A DNA stretch of 64,000 nucleotides, from contig JAOTOL010001598.1 in NCBI GenBank assembly GCA_034440575.1, positions 1,104,501 through 1,168,500 on the forward strand. Reading direction: 5' to 3'. The DNA comes from Imbricaverruca yamaguchii. Taxonomy: Eukaryota > Arthropoda > Thecostraca > Neoverrucidae. The notes below the pieces were generated by a model. It did not search any database. It was not told the DNA's origin and worked only from the letters and a program-made list of their open reading frames with translations. The translations under genes were made by a program, and so were the position numbers. How positions within the stretch are numbered: the first letter of the stretch is position 1; the number at the start of each line of letters is the position of its first letter. Positions 1-11,733 of this stretch are shown piece by piece.

Positions 1-504
1 CAGACGACTTCCTATCTTGCGAAGCACCAAGTTTTTACACTGGCCCCGGGTCATGGGGGACTTGCAGAAAGTGACAATTAAATACAGGAATATATCTCAG
101 AAGGCTCGCAGGTGCTCTAGATACCTACTATGACAGAGGCAAAACCGGGACAGGGTGGTAACTCGAGGATCACCTATTACCACTCCCGAATTTATCGACG
201 GATCCAGCCGGCCTATAAGTATGGCTATGTCGCTGGAGAAAGAACTACTTCACATGGCGTACAATGGGAGGAATAACAAAAATTATTTTAAAAAAACAAA
301 GACAAATACATTCCATATTTGACATCCCGTAGCCATTTCAGAACGCAAAGCGTCCAAGGTTACTACTTATCCTCATCCTTACCTCATGTGCTAGTGTTGA
401 TAGAGTTTGGCGCAATTATCACTTTGCTCGGCTTTAAGACCTGATGTTGGCTGACAGTCGGTTCGCACCCACGCGTCGGCTTGTGCTCCCACGGTGATCA
501 CCTC
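1..504. other. Unannotated left flank
   Basis: I see no gene, repeat or RNA signature here. Short frames only; sequence is of mixed composition and leads into the first minisatellite array. Confidence 0.5.
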
Positions 505-1660
505 GTGCCGACGTGCGGTCTCAGCTCGGACGTGCCGGGTGTGCTGATGCAACTGCTTCAGGGACTCTGGCGGCACTGCCCTGACTGTTGACGAGCGACA
601 GAAGACAGCCGACGTGTGGCCACAGCTTGGTGGTGCCAGGTGTGCTGATGCAACTGCTTCAGGGACTCCCTGCCCGGACTGTTGACGAGCGACAGAAGAC
701 AGTCCACGTGCGGCTACAGCTTGGTGGTGCCGGGTGTGCTGATGCAACTGCTTCAGGGACTCTGGCGGCACTGCCCTGACTGTTGACGAGCGACAGAAGA
801 CAGCCGACGTGCGGCCACAGCTTGGTGGTGCCGGGTGTGCTGATGCAACTGCTTCAGGGACTCTGGCGGCACTGCCCTGACTGTTGACGAGCGACAGAAG
901 ACAGCCGACGTGCGGCCACAGTTTGGTGGTGCCGGGTGTGCTGATGCAACTGCTTCAGGGACTCACTGCCCTGACTGTTGACGAGCGACAGAAGACAGCC
1001 GACGTGCGGCCACAGCTTGGTGGTGCCGGGTGTGCTGATGCAACTGCTTCAGGGACTCACTGCCCGGACTGTTGACGAGCGACAGAAGACAGCCGACGTG
1101 CGGCCACAGCTTGGTGGTGCCGGGTGTGCTGATGCAACTGCTTCAGGGACTCACTGCCCTGACTGTTGACGAGCGACAGAAGACAGCCGACGTGCGGCCA
1201 CAGCTTGGTGGTGCCGGGTGTGCTGATGCAACTGCTTCAGGGACTCTGGCGGCACTGCCCTGACTGTTGACGAGCGACAGAAGACAGTCCACGTGCGGCT
1301 ACAGCTTGGTGGTGCCGGGTGTGCTGATGCAACTGCTTCAGGGACTCACTGCCCGGACTGTTGACGAGCGACAGAAGACAGCCCACGTGCGGCCACAGCT
1401 TGGTGGTGCCGGGTGTGCTGATGCAACTGCTTCAGGGACTCACTGCCCGGACTGTTGACGAGCGACAGAAGACAGCCACGTGCGGCCACAGCTTGGTGGT
1501 GCCAGGTGTGCTGATGTGACTGCTTCAGGCACACTGGCGGCGCTGGTCGGGTTGACACAGCTTGGTCGTGCTGTACGTGCTGATGTAACTGCTTCAGACA
1601 CACTGGCGGCGCTGGCCGGGTTGCTGACGAGTGGCAGAAGCCACCCGACGGCCGGGCTGT
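505..1660. repeat. 94/101-bp minisatellite
   Basis: About ten well-conserved tandem units plus diverged units at both ends. Each unit carries the word TGTTGACGAGCGACAGAAGA and later TGCTGATGCAACTGCTTC. Two length classes alternate irregularly: 94 bp, and 101 bp where TGGCGGC is inserted after GGGACTC. The last units (about 1500-1660) are shorter and diverged (GTTGACACAGCTTGGTCGTG). Open frames on both strands within the array are repeat translations, many starting at TTG, and give no recognisable protein. Confidence 0.95.
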
Positions 1661-1707
1661 GCCGACTCACCACTCGGATGGTCGGATGTGCCTCGCTGGA
1701 GGCCAAC

Positions 1708-2185
1708 TGTCAGCCTCAGTCAGCGGTGTCTGCAGGACAGTTCACTAAATGTCAGCCTCAGTCAGCGGTGTCTGCAGGACAGTTCACTAAATGTCAGCCT
1801 CAGTCAGCGGTGTCTGCAGGACAGTTCACTAAATGTCAGCCTCAGTCAGCGGTGTCTGCAGGCCAGTTCACTAAATGTCAGCCTCAGTCAGCGGTGTCTG
1901 CAGGACAGTTCACTAAATGTCAGCCTCAGTCAGCGGTGTCCGCAGGACAGTTCACTAAATATCAGCCTCAGTCAGCAGTGTCCACGGCCGCTTCCTCGGA
2001 CAAGTCAGCCATCGCACCGTCTGCAGGACAGTTCAGACCTCTGTCAGCATGAGTCGTCTGCAGGGCAGTTCAAGCCTCTGCCGCATGATATGTCTGCAGG
2101 ACAGTTCAGACCTCTGTCACATGGGACGTATGCAGGACAGTCCAGACCTTTGTCGCATGGGACGTATGCAGCAGCGCTCATTCGA
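1708..2185. repeat. 42-bp minisatellite with diverged 3' units
   Basis: Seven 42-bp units begin at 1708, 1750, 1792, 1834, 1876, 1918 and 1960, each starting TGTCAGCCTCAGTCAGCGGT and ending CAGTTCACTAAA. From about 2010 to 2185 the CTGCAGGACAGTTCA core recurs at irregular 35-40 bp spacing (GACCTCTGTCACATGGGACG). Because 42 is a multiple of three, the plus strand reads as a 14-residue repeat (CQPQSAVSAGQFTK) in one frame and is also open in another. I see no upstream exon, signal peptide or splice support, so coding is possible but unsupported. Confidence 0.92.
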
Positions 2186-2326
2186 AGTCTTATATTGATG
2201 TTAAGCTTGACACATTAAGGCTTAAATATCAATATAGAATTTCACCAATTACAGGCCGGTTTAATTTCCCAAAATTCCTCCCGTTTCTAGCATGGATCCA
2301 GACCGGATGAACCGGAACCGAGGTTA

Positions 2327-2407
2327 TCAGGTCATCACCTGCCTGCAAGGGCGTCAGGTCATCACCTGCCTATAGAGGCGCCAGGCCATCGCCTGTCTAC
2401 AAGGCGT
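2327..2407. repeat. 27-bp tandem repeat, three copies
   Basis: Units start at 2327, 2354 and 2381 and share CAGG(T/C)CATC(A/G)CCTG(C/T)CT. The third copy is the most diverged. Confidence 0.85.
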
Positions 2408-2868
2408 CAATTTGTGAAAAATCATTGGGGAGGGCAAGTATGTGGAGGCAATGGGAGTTACAAAATAGATTGGGGAGCCGCCCATAGACACCCTGCTAAA
2501 ATTCGACTATTGGGAGGGAGCGAACCAACATTTGGGTTGGGGAAGTTTCCTTTCCTCCAAAACAAAAAGGAATGCACACAGGTTGACACCCATGCCTGCT
2601 GGAACTTCTATGAGCATTAACGTGAATTTCTTAGCCGATATTTTTATAGCAGCATCATGTCGCCTAGAAACTCCGGTGTATATCACACTGCACTCCACAT
2701 TTCAACTGAAAACAGACGGCGCTTTGAAATCATGCGATGATGTATGTCGCAATCTCGGAAAATCAGGCGAGTCTTCCCATAACCATGTGTCCAAGAACGT
2801 GAAATATCGTAGCTGCTGCAGTGCAATCGCGCCTGATCGGGACTTGCCGGGAGCGGTCGGGGTCGCGT
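2408..2868. other. Unannotated spacer
   Basis: No gene or repeat is recognised between the 27-bp and 64-bp arrays. Open frames on both strands are short and unrelated to known families. Confidence 0.45.
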
Positions 2869-3059
2869 ACTGACGTGGCGCCACTCCGTCGTAACGTCGA
2901 CAGTCGTCGCCTGTCGGCCTGGCATGAACCTCACTGACGTGGCACCATTCCGTCGTAACGTCGACAGTCGTCGCCTGTCGGCCTGGCATGAACCGCACTG
3001 ACGTGGCACCATTCCGTCGTAACGTCGACAGTCGTGCCTGTCGGTCTGGCATGAATCGG
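2869..3059. repeat. 64-bp tandem repeat, three copies, each with a hairpin
   Basis: Units begin at 2869, 2933 and 2997 (ACTGACGTGGC...). Each contains the inverted repeat CGACAG...CTGTCG around a 6-7 nt loop: stems 2898-2903 with 2911-2916, 2962-2967 with 2975-2980, and 3026-3031 with 3038-3043. The third copy has lost one loop base. A related single copy with altered but still paired stem bases lies at 4213-4231. Confidence 0.93.
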
Positions 3060-4044
3060 CCGTCACTTCGTACTACCAAACGAACTTAAGTTGTATAGTA
3101 ACATCACGGTTGGGGAGTTGGCAGGTTCAAAATAGCGCAACCTTGGCGGTCATTTTAACACCAACTTGAGGTTTTCGACGAAAAGTTGAGCAATAACTAT
3201 ATTACCAGTAAATGTACTAGGTACTTGCGTTTTGACATATTTGATACCATTGTATAATACTTATGATACATGACAGATTTGGATGTTGAACGCCTAGCTT
3301 AACTTTTGTTTTGCAGTACGTAGCTTTTCTTTTTTAGAACATAACATATACTAGGTATTAACATTTAAGCCCTGCAACTTGTCTTCAATTTGATGAGTTG
3401 TCTATGGATGAGATACCAGTTTCTTCTTACTAAGAATCATTTCTGAAATACAAAGGTGTCGAGTAATATCGGACACTGCTTGATAGGTTCGGACTTCTGT
3501 CTTTTATGCGAATTATAAGATGTCTGATATCAGCAAGCCTTTTTGAGTCCGATCCATTAATGCAACACAAGACTAAAAATTGCTTGATAAACAGAATAAC
3601 CGATATCTTCACACCCTCATCTGGAGGAAAATCGTAGCTAATAATCTGACAGGACCGTTTTGAAACAAAAACCTGACTTTGATGGCAAAACAGTTTAAAT
3701 TGAAGTAATACGACAAGTCACGGCAATATCCCTATCAGCTATGTCGTATTAAGTCAGAGGCATTTGCCGTGCTGCGCCATCAATGCAAATTCCGTTTAAA
3801 CTTCCGTTAGTTTGGCAGCATAAGAATTCCGGAAAGTTAACAGGGAACTCACGTTTGCTAATGTAAACGCTTTAGAGCCGTTTGGAGTGCAGCTGAAACG
3901 GAATTACGTCTAGGGTAAAATTTAATCGTAAGACTAGTGTAAACCACGAAACTCTGTGAATTTTGATCATCGCAATCTTTTCACAATCGCCACCGCATCG
4001 CGCATTCGCTACGACAAGCGTCACAAATCGTGTGACGTTTCGTT
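3060..4044. other. AT-rich unannotated stretch
   Basis: AT-rich, single-copy looking DNA. I found no domain, RNA gene or repeat. The longest frames are about 60-77 codons and unremarkable. Confidence 0.45.
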
Positions 4045-4107
4045 CGCTCGTCACTTGTTCACACATCATGTGTGACTTGTTCACTTGTTCACACATCATC
4101 ACCATTC
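4045..4107. repeat. Short tandem duplication with a palindrome
   Basis: CACTTGTTCACACATCAT occurs twice, about 33 bp apart. The first copy includes TCACACAT-C-ATGTGTGA (4059-4075), an 8-bp inverted repeat around one base. Confidence 0.7.
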
Positions 4108-4212
4108 GCTACGTAGCATCGGTGCGTCGTTCGGCCGCTGATCGGCGGTCCTCCGAATCGAGCCAACAATTGACGTCGACCACGCGGCGCCGTCTCCTCT
4201 GCACCGCAACGT

Positions 4213-4231
4213 CGACGGTCGTCGCCCGTCG
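4213..4231. repeat. Dispersed hairpin related to the 64-bp repeat
   Basis: CGACGG-TCGTCGC-CCGTCG. Relative to the units at 2.87-3.06 kb the loop is identical, while the A of the left arm is G and its partner T in the right arm is C, so the pairing is kept. The flanking AACGT on the left also matches the array. Confidence 0.75.
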
Positions 4232-4436
4232 ATCTGACGTGCCGTTCAGCCGGCTGCTCGGTGCGAAGCATTCGCGATCACTGTAGCGTGCTGCAGCATC
4301 ATGCGGGGCCTTGCAGCGTCCTGCAGCGCCCTGCGTTGCAGCCGGAAATGTTCGCCCGAGTGTATGCATAGCTTGAGTTCGCCAGTCGCCGTTCAGTTCG
4401 CCTGAGCAGAGTGTACGACGTGGGATGGCCGTGGGA

Positions 4437-4825
4437 CGAGTCGCGGTCAGGTGAACTGAGTCGCGGTCAGGTGAACTGAGTCGCGGTCAGGCGAACTGAG
4501 TCGCGGTCAGGTGAATGCGGGGTAGTGGTCAGGTGAACTGAGTCGCGGCCAGGTGAACTGAGTCGCGGTCAGGTGAACTGAGTCGCGGCCAGGTGAACTG
4601 AGTCGCGGTCAGGTGAGCTGAGTCGCGGCCAGGTGAACTGAGTCGCGGTCAGGTGAACTGAGTCGCGGTCAGGTGAACTGAGTCGCGGCCAGGTGAACTG
4701 AGTCGCGGCCAGGTGAACTGAGTCGCGGCCAGGTGAACTGAGTCGCGGCCAGGTGAACTGAGTCGCGGTCAGGTGAACTGAGTCGCGACCAGGTGAACTG
4801 AGTCGCGGCCAGATGAGCTGAGTCG
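4437..4825. repeat. 20-bp minisatellite
   Basis: About 19 tandem units of TGAGTCGCGGTCAGGTGAAC with frequent T/C alternation (GGTCAGG or GGCCAGG). One unit near 4515 is disrupted (GCGGGGTAGTGG). The 20-bp period gives a 20-residue peptide repeat in the minus-strand frame, which is a by-product. Confidence 0.96.
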
Positions 4826-7425
4826 GGCTGGCCAGTTGATCTTCATTCCTCTTGCGCTGCTTCTCGCGGCCCGCCACACGAACGTGTAAGTTCTCGCACA
4901 CACAAGCACGCGCACACCTGCCAAGGAAGCATCTCATTGGACCTAGAGCATTGGCACACAAGAACGGCTCAGGCAAAGATGCTCACCGGCAGACACATAG
5001 GAGGAAAATGTTGTCTTTGGGGCGAGCGAAACAGATTGTGACGTAAAGAACAAACAACCCTAGCGTCATGCATGTCGAGTTCTGTCATCCCACCGGAAGA
5101 AATGGCCCCTCGCCGCACTAGCACACCCCGTTTTCCCACGTATAATTCATTCCTCCAGTCCGCAGCACCCGTTTATTTCTCCCCAGCAAAGCTTTTCAGT
5201 CGCGTGGTGTGTGAGACACCACGGCGTCGGGCGTATAATTCGCGGTAATATTGATCTTTGTGATGAGGCTTCGCTTGTGGCGAAATCTGAAATTGAATTT
5301 GACGCGGCGAGCCGGCTATTAGGGAGGAGGTCACGAGTCACGAGTCGCATGGATGAGCACGGCTGGCCAGAATCATCGAATAAAGTTTTCCGCTACCGCG
5401 TGCACGCGTCAGCTACGACGCTTAGTTAGGTGGCACCCGCCAGAGTGCGAACGGCACTAATTTCATTTCACTTCATCGCCAGCGCAAGTCCCGCAACGCA
5501 ACAGATGCCATCACGCCGACGAACAGCGCAATTCACTTTCTCGGTGTGCGTGACTCCATCGAGGCTCGCCGTCGCAAACAGGCCTGTCGGCACTGGGCTG
5601 CGTGGCGGTTCATTTCCGCCGGCTCGGCCGCGGCGGCTGCGTTCTGTCGGCGGTCACATTGTGACCGATCGTCTGCGTCACGTCTCCCCGCGACCAGGGA
5701 CGGTTCGATCCTGGTGAGGTCCGGTCCAGGGCGCAGTAGGAGCTGCGCGATGGAATCGACGACGAGGTCGAATCCACGCAGCCGGAATCGAGTAGTTGGA
5801 TGCAGATGGTTGAATCCAAGGTGTAGTTGGATGCAGGGACAGGGGGAGGGTGACACTGGGGCCATGTGTCCCTTGAATGGAAAGGTTGTGCCCCTCCGGC
5901 CGGAAAGGGCACCTTTTCAGGAAGGCTCGAGTGCATCACCAGCTTTGAAAGGGATATTTTTTTTCAGTAAAATACGGACTTTCAGAGGGAAAAGCTTGAT
6001 CGATTTGGGTATGATTTCAGTTGTATTTGCATACAATAATTTGTGCTCAGTTGCATATACTTAATGATGTGTCTAGAAATTTAGTCATACCGAAAAAGAA
6101 CATAAACAATATATTAATGGGAAATATTAGCTTCTGCAATAAACATCTGTAACTGCTTGATCATCTAGGCATGAGCTATATATTTTCCTCTTTTCCTATA
6201 ACGGTTTTATTTTTGTTTCTTTTTCTCTGGATCTTTTCTTGGGCACGTGCAATATTTTGGGAGTGAAAATGTAAAATTAGGTTCGATATTATATAATATT
6301 ACGCTCCATATTAACACATAAGCATGGTGGTTTCAGTAACCATTCAATGGCATTGCTAGTCGTGCTCATGTCTGGAATTTAGCGCATTTAGGTGCCATGG
6401 GTAAGGAAGGGCACTCCTCCAGAACTCTTAATCGGTAGGGCCATACATAAATATACACAAAATGTGGCGGAAAATAGTTTTCTGACGTGTATGGCTAAAT
6501 TGAATGCTTAGGGCTCATATAGATATAGAACAAAGCCTAACGTGGAGCGCATGTAAAGGCATACAATGGAGATTTCTATGTACTATGAGGACATAGTTAT
6601 GGTAAGTTAAATGTATAGCTAAATGCAATAACAAACAGCGGTATAGATCGTGGTGCGCGTGCTGACAATGTGTGTTACAGAGGTGCGCAGCAAAACCAGA
6701 TATTGTCGCCTACTACTGAACCAACGATCAAACCTGTTGTATTCAGAAGCAACCATGTGCTCCAGGGGAAACACAATTTGTGCAACAGAGCGAATCGCAG
6801 GTTTGCGGCACTACAGCCTGGCATGCGTCAGCCGTGTTTTAAATTTGCTGAGGTTGTGGCAGCAATTCGAAAATGGAACCTGGGAAATATATTTGCACGG
6901 CAACTGCCGGCATTCTCTATCGAGTTGTGCTTAGACTGAGGGCACAGATTCCTCACCTTCTCGCGACCATCTGAAATATGCTTGCCCAAATGGCAGGGGT
7001 GGAGCCCATTTATTATCTTGTAAAATGAACAGTTGATGCCTTTGAATATTGAATGTTTTAAGCGTGTTTTATCCAATTGGGGATGATGGACAGTTGGAGC
7101 TTTTCGACTAATTGAAGGTCCTAGTCAGTTTGAATTCTTTAGCATTGGGAACGATTTCTAAACGATTTGTTGCTATGATTAGTAGTTGCGGATTTTGAGT
7201 GTCGACGGCTTTGAACGTCTTGACCGGTTGAAGATGGTTGAAGGTTTTAATCATTGGGGAGGTTTTAGCCCACCTGAAAATGAGGGGGTGGGAGAGCGAT
7301 TTTTAGGCGCACCGTATCAGAAAAGTCATTTGCGCCGCCTTGAAACGAGCACGCCACTTGTCTGCCTATAAAAGCGAATGTTTGCGATGAAGGTGCAGGC
7401 AAATGGACATTTTCGTGACGGAAAT
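4826..7425. other. Unannotated unique region
   Basis: No gene is recognised. 5430-5760 is CpG-rich and contains CGGTCACA-T-TGTGACCG (5651-5667), an 8-bp inverted repeat around one base. 5940-6640 is AT-rich. Open frames up to about 170 codons (5546-6064, plus) show no recognisable domain. Confidence 0.45.
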
Positions 7426-7860
7426 TTGACGGGGGCTGGGTTCGGGAATCTCCCTGATATCTAAATGGTTTTTATTTGATTTTATTCTTCCATAAAATAA
7501 TTTGTAGTTCGGGTGGGGGTGGGGTGTTTTGAGAGTGGCGAGAAGTTGATTTTTCCAGGGTGCCGGCTTTATCCTACTCTTATCGAAGAACACCGAGGGA
7601 TCTTTACCGTGCGAACAAGGAGGTAATTGTCCACACCGCCTATCACGCCGGCCGCCGCGTGTTAGTTGTTTGTAACGGGTTATTATAAGCATGCCATGCA
7701 GGGTTGTAAGTTAGGTTAGTACTGTGTTTGCAATTCGGCTCTTCTACGTACGCTATTCCTCTGGGTAGCCATTTACGTTATGAGTTGCAAGATAAATCGG
7801 CTCATATACGTTCGATGGCTCCTCTGGGTAGTCGTTTTACGCTATGCTAGTTCTTATTTT
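7426..7860. repeat. Dispersed repeat, copy 1
   Basis: This segment aligns by eye with 12713-13262. Shared landmarks in the same order are GGGGCTGG, TAATTTGTAGTTC, CAGGGTGCCG, GAACAAGGAGGTA, TTGTCCACACCGCCT, CATGC..TGCAGGG and then short internal monomers of the type CGGCTC...TACGT.CGATGGCTCCTCTGGGTAG followed by TTACG.TATG. Here about two internal monomers are present (from ~7735). The order and spacing are conserved, so this is a bona fide interspersed repeat. The family and full length are unknown, and no transposase frame is visible. Confidence 0.8.
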
Positions 7861-8882
7861 ACAAAATGAGGGCATCAGTTTCTCCACCAGCGCCTCCTTG
7901 TCCTCGCAACTAGGTGCGCCACAATCCGTCATATCAACACTTTAAAGACCCTGTCGCATCTGTCGCAAAAGTCGACGCTAAGTCGACGCAAAGTCGACAC
8001 CTCGCAATGTTCACGGCCCATAAGAGTCGACAGATTCTCAGTGCTGTCACACGAGGAAGTTCGCATTACAAACCTATCACCAAGCTGTGTTCTCGGTAGT
8101 TCAGCACTCATCGATCCAAGTTAAGCCATAACATCCAGTGAGTGCAAATATATTTTGACTGGTGTTGAACAGAAAAACCATTCACTGGACATAAACACAC
8201 TATATTCCTGTCATTTTATGCACGATTATATTGTGTCTCAGCCTGTCATGATATAGTTATAAAGCTGTCAAATAATGTGGAAGGCGAGACGCCTGGCTTT
8301 TACACGAGCGGAGCGACGCAGAAGCAAAGCTGAGCAGTTGATGCATGGCTGCCCGGGTGGAATTCCCAGTACGTGTACCGCCTGGCTTGTGTAGACCTTT
8401 AGGAGCCCAGCAACATGCTCTCAGAATCGCCTGGGTCGAGCAGGACAACAGCGGAGCTGCAGCCCGTCGGCATGTGCACCGAGTGCGGCGTTCGAGTCGT
8501 GCTTCCGTTGCGAGCATGCGCCCGGGCTCCTGCCGGGCAGGCGGTCCTTCTCGAGCTGACGTCGCCTTCCTCGTGCTGTTGAGCAGGCAGCGGGAGCTCG
8601 CGAGCGATCCCGACGGCTGACGACCAGACTCGCGTGGCGACCGACCCGCCGCTGCACTAGTCGGCACACTAGTTGGCACACCTTCCCACGCGTGCGGCCG
8701 GTGATGGTGACGACCGTCAACAACGCAGGCTGGCCACCCACCCTCCTGTCGGTCTGGAGCGCAGCACGATCAGCGGTCAAATGAGCCATCGACTGCCTGT
8801 TGCCAAGCGTGGCACTCGGTGTCTACATAGATGTGTCAGGCGAAGATCGCGAGCGTCCTGACATGCTAAGGCCATGCGAGCG
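7861..8882. other. Unannotated unique region
   Basis: No gene is recognised. AAGTCGACGC is repeated three times in tandem near 7968-8002, and ACTAGT(C/T)GGCACAC twice near 8656-8683. 8340-8790 is GC-rich with frames open on both strands, as expected from composition. Confidence 0.45.
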
Positions 8883-9440
8883 TCGTGACACACACAGGTC
8901 ACCAGCACCGTGGAACGCACAGGTCACCAGCACCGTGACACGCAGGTCGCCCGGGACACGACAGGTCACCAGGCACCGTGACACGCACAGGTCACCAGCA
9001 CCGTGAAACGCACAGGTCACCAGCACCGTGACACGCACAGGTCACCAGCACCGTGACACGCACAGGTCACCAGCACCGTGACACGCACAGGTCACCAGCA
9101 CCGTGACACGCACAGGTCACCAGCACCGTGACACGCACAGGTCACCAGCACCGCGACACGCACAGGTCACCAGCACCGTGACACGCCCAGGTCACCAACA
9201 CCGTGACACGCACAGGTCACCAGTACCGGGCACGCACAGGTCACCAGCACCGTGACACGCACAGGTCACCAGCACCGTGGCACGCCCAGGTCACGATGGC
9301 CTTGACACGCCCAGGTCACCAGCGCCTTGACACGTCCAGGCCACGAGAGCCGTGGCACGCACAGGCCACAATGACGTTGATCCACAGAAATCACGAGCGC
9401 CGTGACACGCTCGGATCACGAGCGCCGTGACGCACATGTG
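8883..9440. repeat. 25-bp minisatellite
   Basis: About 22 tandem units built from CGTGACACGCACAGGTCACC plus AGCAC. The middle units (about 9000-9180) are almost identical. Units after 9290 are diverged (GATGGCCTTGACACGCCCAG), so homogenisation is strongest in the centre. Confidence 0.95.
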
Positions 9441-10636
9441 ACGCGATATCGTGAAATTGCCAGGCAAAACGTCAGCCACGCGTAGTTGGTGCAATTGGCT
9501 CGACCATGATTTTCACAAGCGGGCACCCCCGGGTTGCTTGCAATAAATGCAGCGGAATTGTGACGGAGGAATTGCGTGGCTGTAGTTCAACAGTCACTCG
9601 GCGACCAGCTCACCTCGTGTCTCGCAGCAGCAAGGTTCCTGCATCACTGGACATGCAGCCAGCATGATGAGGAGCGCCGGTGTCGGTGTCGGCGAGGTCA
9701 CGCGGTCCCGGCGCTCGGAAGCGGAACCAGGAAGCCGCTTCTCGCCGAATCAAATTATTCAAACTGCCCTGCCCGGCCCGCCGGAGTTGCGCGTCATCCT
9801 AATGGCTTGCAGTGGCGAGGCGGGAACTTCTCGGTATCCACACGTCAGTCTTGTCTGTGGCAATTTGCAATGGAAGTGGCGGGCTACCACTCGCCGCCTA
9901 CGGAGGCGGCTGCTGCAATGCGCTGTCCCTACGCATAGAAGCTTGGATCGATTTAAGAGAGAAGTGGCGATGATCACAAATGACGGCTGACCCGCGAGCC
10001 GTCATCATCCGCAAACCACACCACTACTTTTGTCGGCGAGGGGGACATTTCGTCACCCCTTCAAGCTTGTTCCAGATGGTGTAAAGACCCGCGGTTTTCA
10101 CCGGTGTGTAGCGTCGGCCTTCATATGTTCGGCGATATTAGTAGATTTTGTCCACCTCTTACCGTTCGACCTCCAGACCGGGTCAAACGGTCAACGTCGG
10201 GTGTCGACTACTGACATCTATGATGCCTTCATTCTTATTCTAGCTGCTAACCAAGCAATATTTTCGGATCACGCATTTCATATATGGCTAGCTGAGTTTC
10301 GGATACTACCCTAGCAGATAATTGGTTGCGCAAGGGTCAACTTGGATCACACCAGGTCACCTGACTCCTTGGCGCAGAATGATCTATGTGCTATCGCTAT
10401 AAAATTGGCACCAGACGGGAAAAGGGCTTAATTAGAATCCAGCGTCGAATACTACCCTAGATGTTAATCGTATGCACTTAGGCTAGATCGAATCACCTGG
10501 GTCACTGACCTAGGATTACCTTCGAATAATACAAACATGAAAACACATTTAGAAGGTATGTCAACTCAAGCAATAAGATCATTCGACTTCGTTTGGCTGC
10601 CCTAATACATGATCAATGACATTTGAACAATTCGTC
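9441..10636. other. Unannotated unique region
   Basis: No gene is recognised. Open frames of 90-120 codons near 9576-9990 lie in GC-rich DNA on both strands and show no family signature. Confidence 0.45.
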
Positions 10637-10650
10637 ATTTCCGCGGAAAT
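10637..10650. repeat. Perfect 14-bp palindrome
   Basis: ATTTCCGCGGAAAT is its own reverse complement. It sits about 85 bp from the hairpin at 10734. Confidence 0.8.
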
Positions 10651-10733
10651 TTGTGCACGTATGCATGTTTGGTGATGTTTCCATCACCTGTCTTCATTAC
10701 GATGTGAAACTTTCCGCACATATGCAACATAAT

Positions 10734-10761
10734 GCGCAAAACTATATTCATAGTTTTGCGC
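10734..10761. repeat. 12-bp perfect hairpin with 4-nt loop
   Basis: GCGCAAAACTAT at 10734-10745 pairs without mismatch with ATAGTTTTGCGC at 10750-10761 around the loop ATTC. No poly-T follows, and no adjacent gene is seen. Confidence 0.85.
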
Positions 10762-11207
10762 CGTGATGCTTAGATTGGAATTTTGAGCATGACAGCGTAA
10801 ACTTAGTTTCGACCTTGGTCTGACCTCACAATCCGATTTCAGGTCACCCTAGTTATTTTTGTGAAACAAATATCTGCAAATTCACATGCAATCCTGCTAG
10901 GTATCTTTGAAACAATACGTTTACAGCCCTTGCAAGCAAAAACACAAAATGACACTTTTCTAAATCGCTGACCTGACTTTAACATCGTCTAACTGGATAA
11001 TTCTGTGTTTCCAGACGAAAATTCGAACCGTAGCGATCCGCCATGCAATTGTCAGGTGTGCCGAATTTAAGCGCGATCGTGCCACGCGTTTGGAGGCGCT
11101 CACGGAGGCTAAGGCACGAGGGCTGGATAGAATGAAGAATACCAAGCAAGCATGTCTTGCGTTCAAGATCGCTGCCCAGATCCTAAGATAGCACTCAGCA
11201 ATCATGC
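10762..11207. other. Unannotated spacer
   Basis: Nothing recognised. Confidence 0.4.
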
Positions 11208-11733
11208 CAGTTCTAGTGTTCGTCACACTATCGATGTAGGAGCTGGCCGCCAGTTCTAACAGTTCGTTACACTATCGATGTAGGAGCTGGCCGCCAGTTC
11301 TAACAGTTCGTTACACTGTCGATGTAGGAGCTGGCCGCCAGTTCTAACAGTTCGTTACACTGTCGATGTAGGAGCTGGCCGCCAGTTCTAACAGTTCGTT
11401 ACACTGTCGATGTAGGAGCTGGCCGCCAGTTCTAACAGTTCGTTACACTGTCGATGTAGGAGCTGGCCGCCAGTTCTAACAGTTCGTTACACTATCGATG
11501 TAGGAGCTGGCCGCCAGTTCTAACAGTTCGTTACACTGTCGATGTAGGAGCTGGCCGCCAGTTCTAGTGTTCGTTACACTATCGATGTAGGAGCTGGCCG
11601 CCAGTTCTAACAGTTCGTTACACTGTCGATGTAGGAGCTGGCCGCCAGTTCTAACAGTTCGTTACACTGTCGATGTAGGAGCTGGCCGCCAGTTCTAACA
11701 GTTCGTTACACTGTCGATGTAGGAGCTGGCCGG
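11208..11733. repeat. 44-bp minisatellite (TCGATGTAGGAGCTGGCC)
   Basis: Twelve head-to-tail 44-bp units containing TCGATGTAGGAGCTGGCCGC and AGTTCTAACAGTTCGTTACA. Units differ mainly by ACTATC/ACTGTC and by AACA/AGTG at the junction. The first, eighth and last units carry the variants, a low-diversity pattern that suggests recent expansion. Confidence 0.96.

Noticed and set aside
8883..9440. CRISPR-like array of short repeats
   Set aside because: Units are head-to-tail with no unique spacers, and the DNA is eukaryotic. The same holds for the other arrays.
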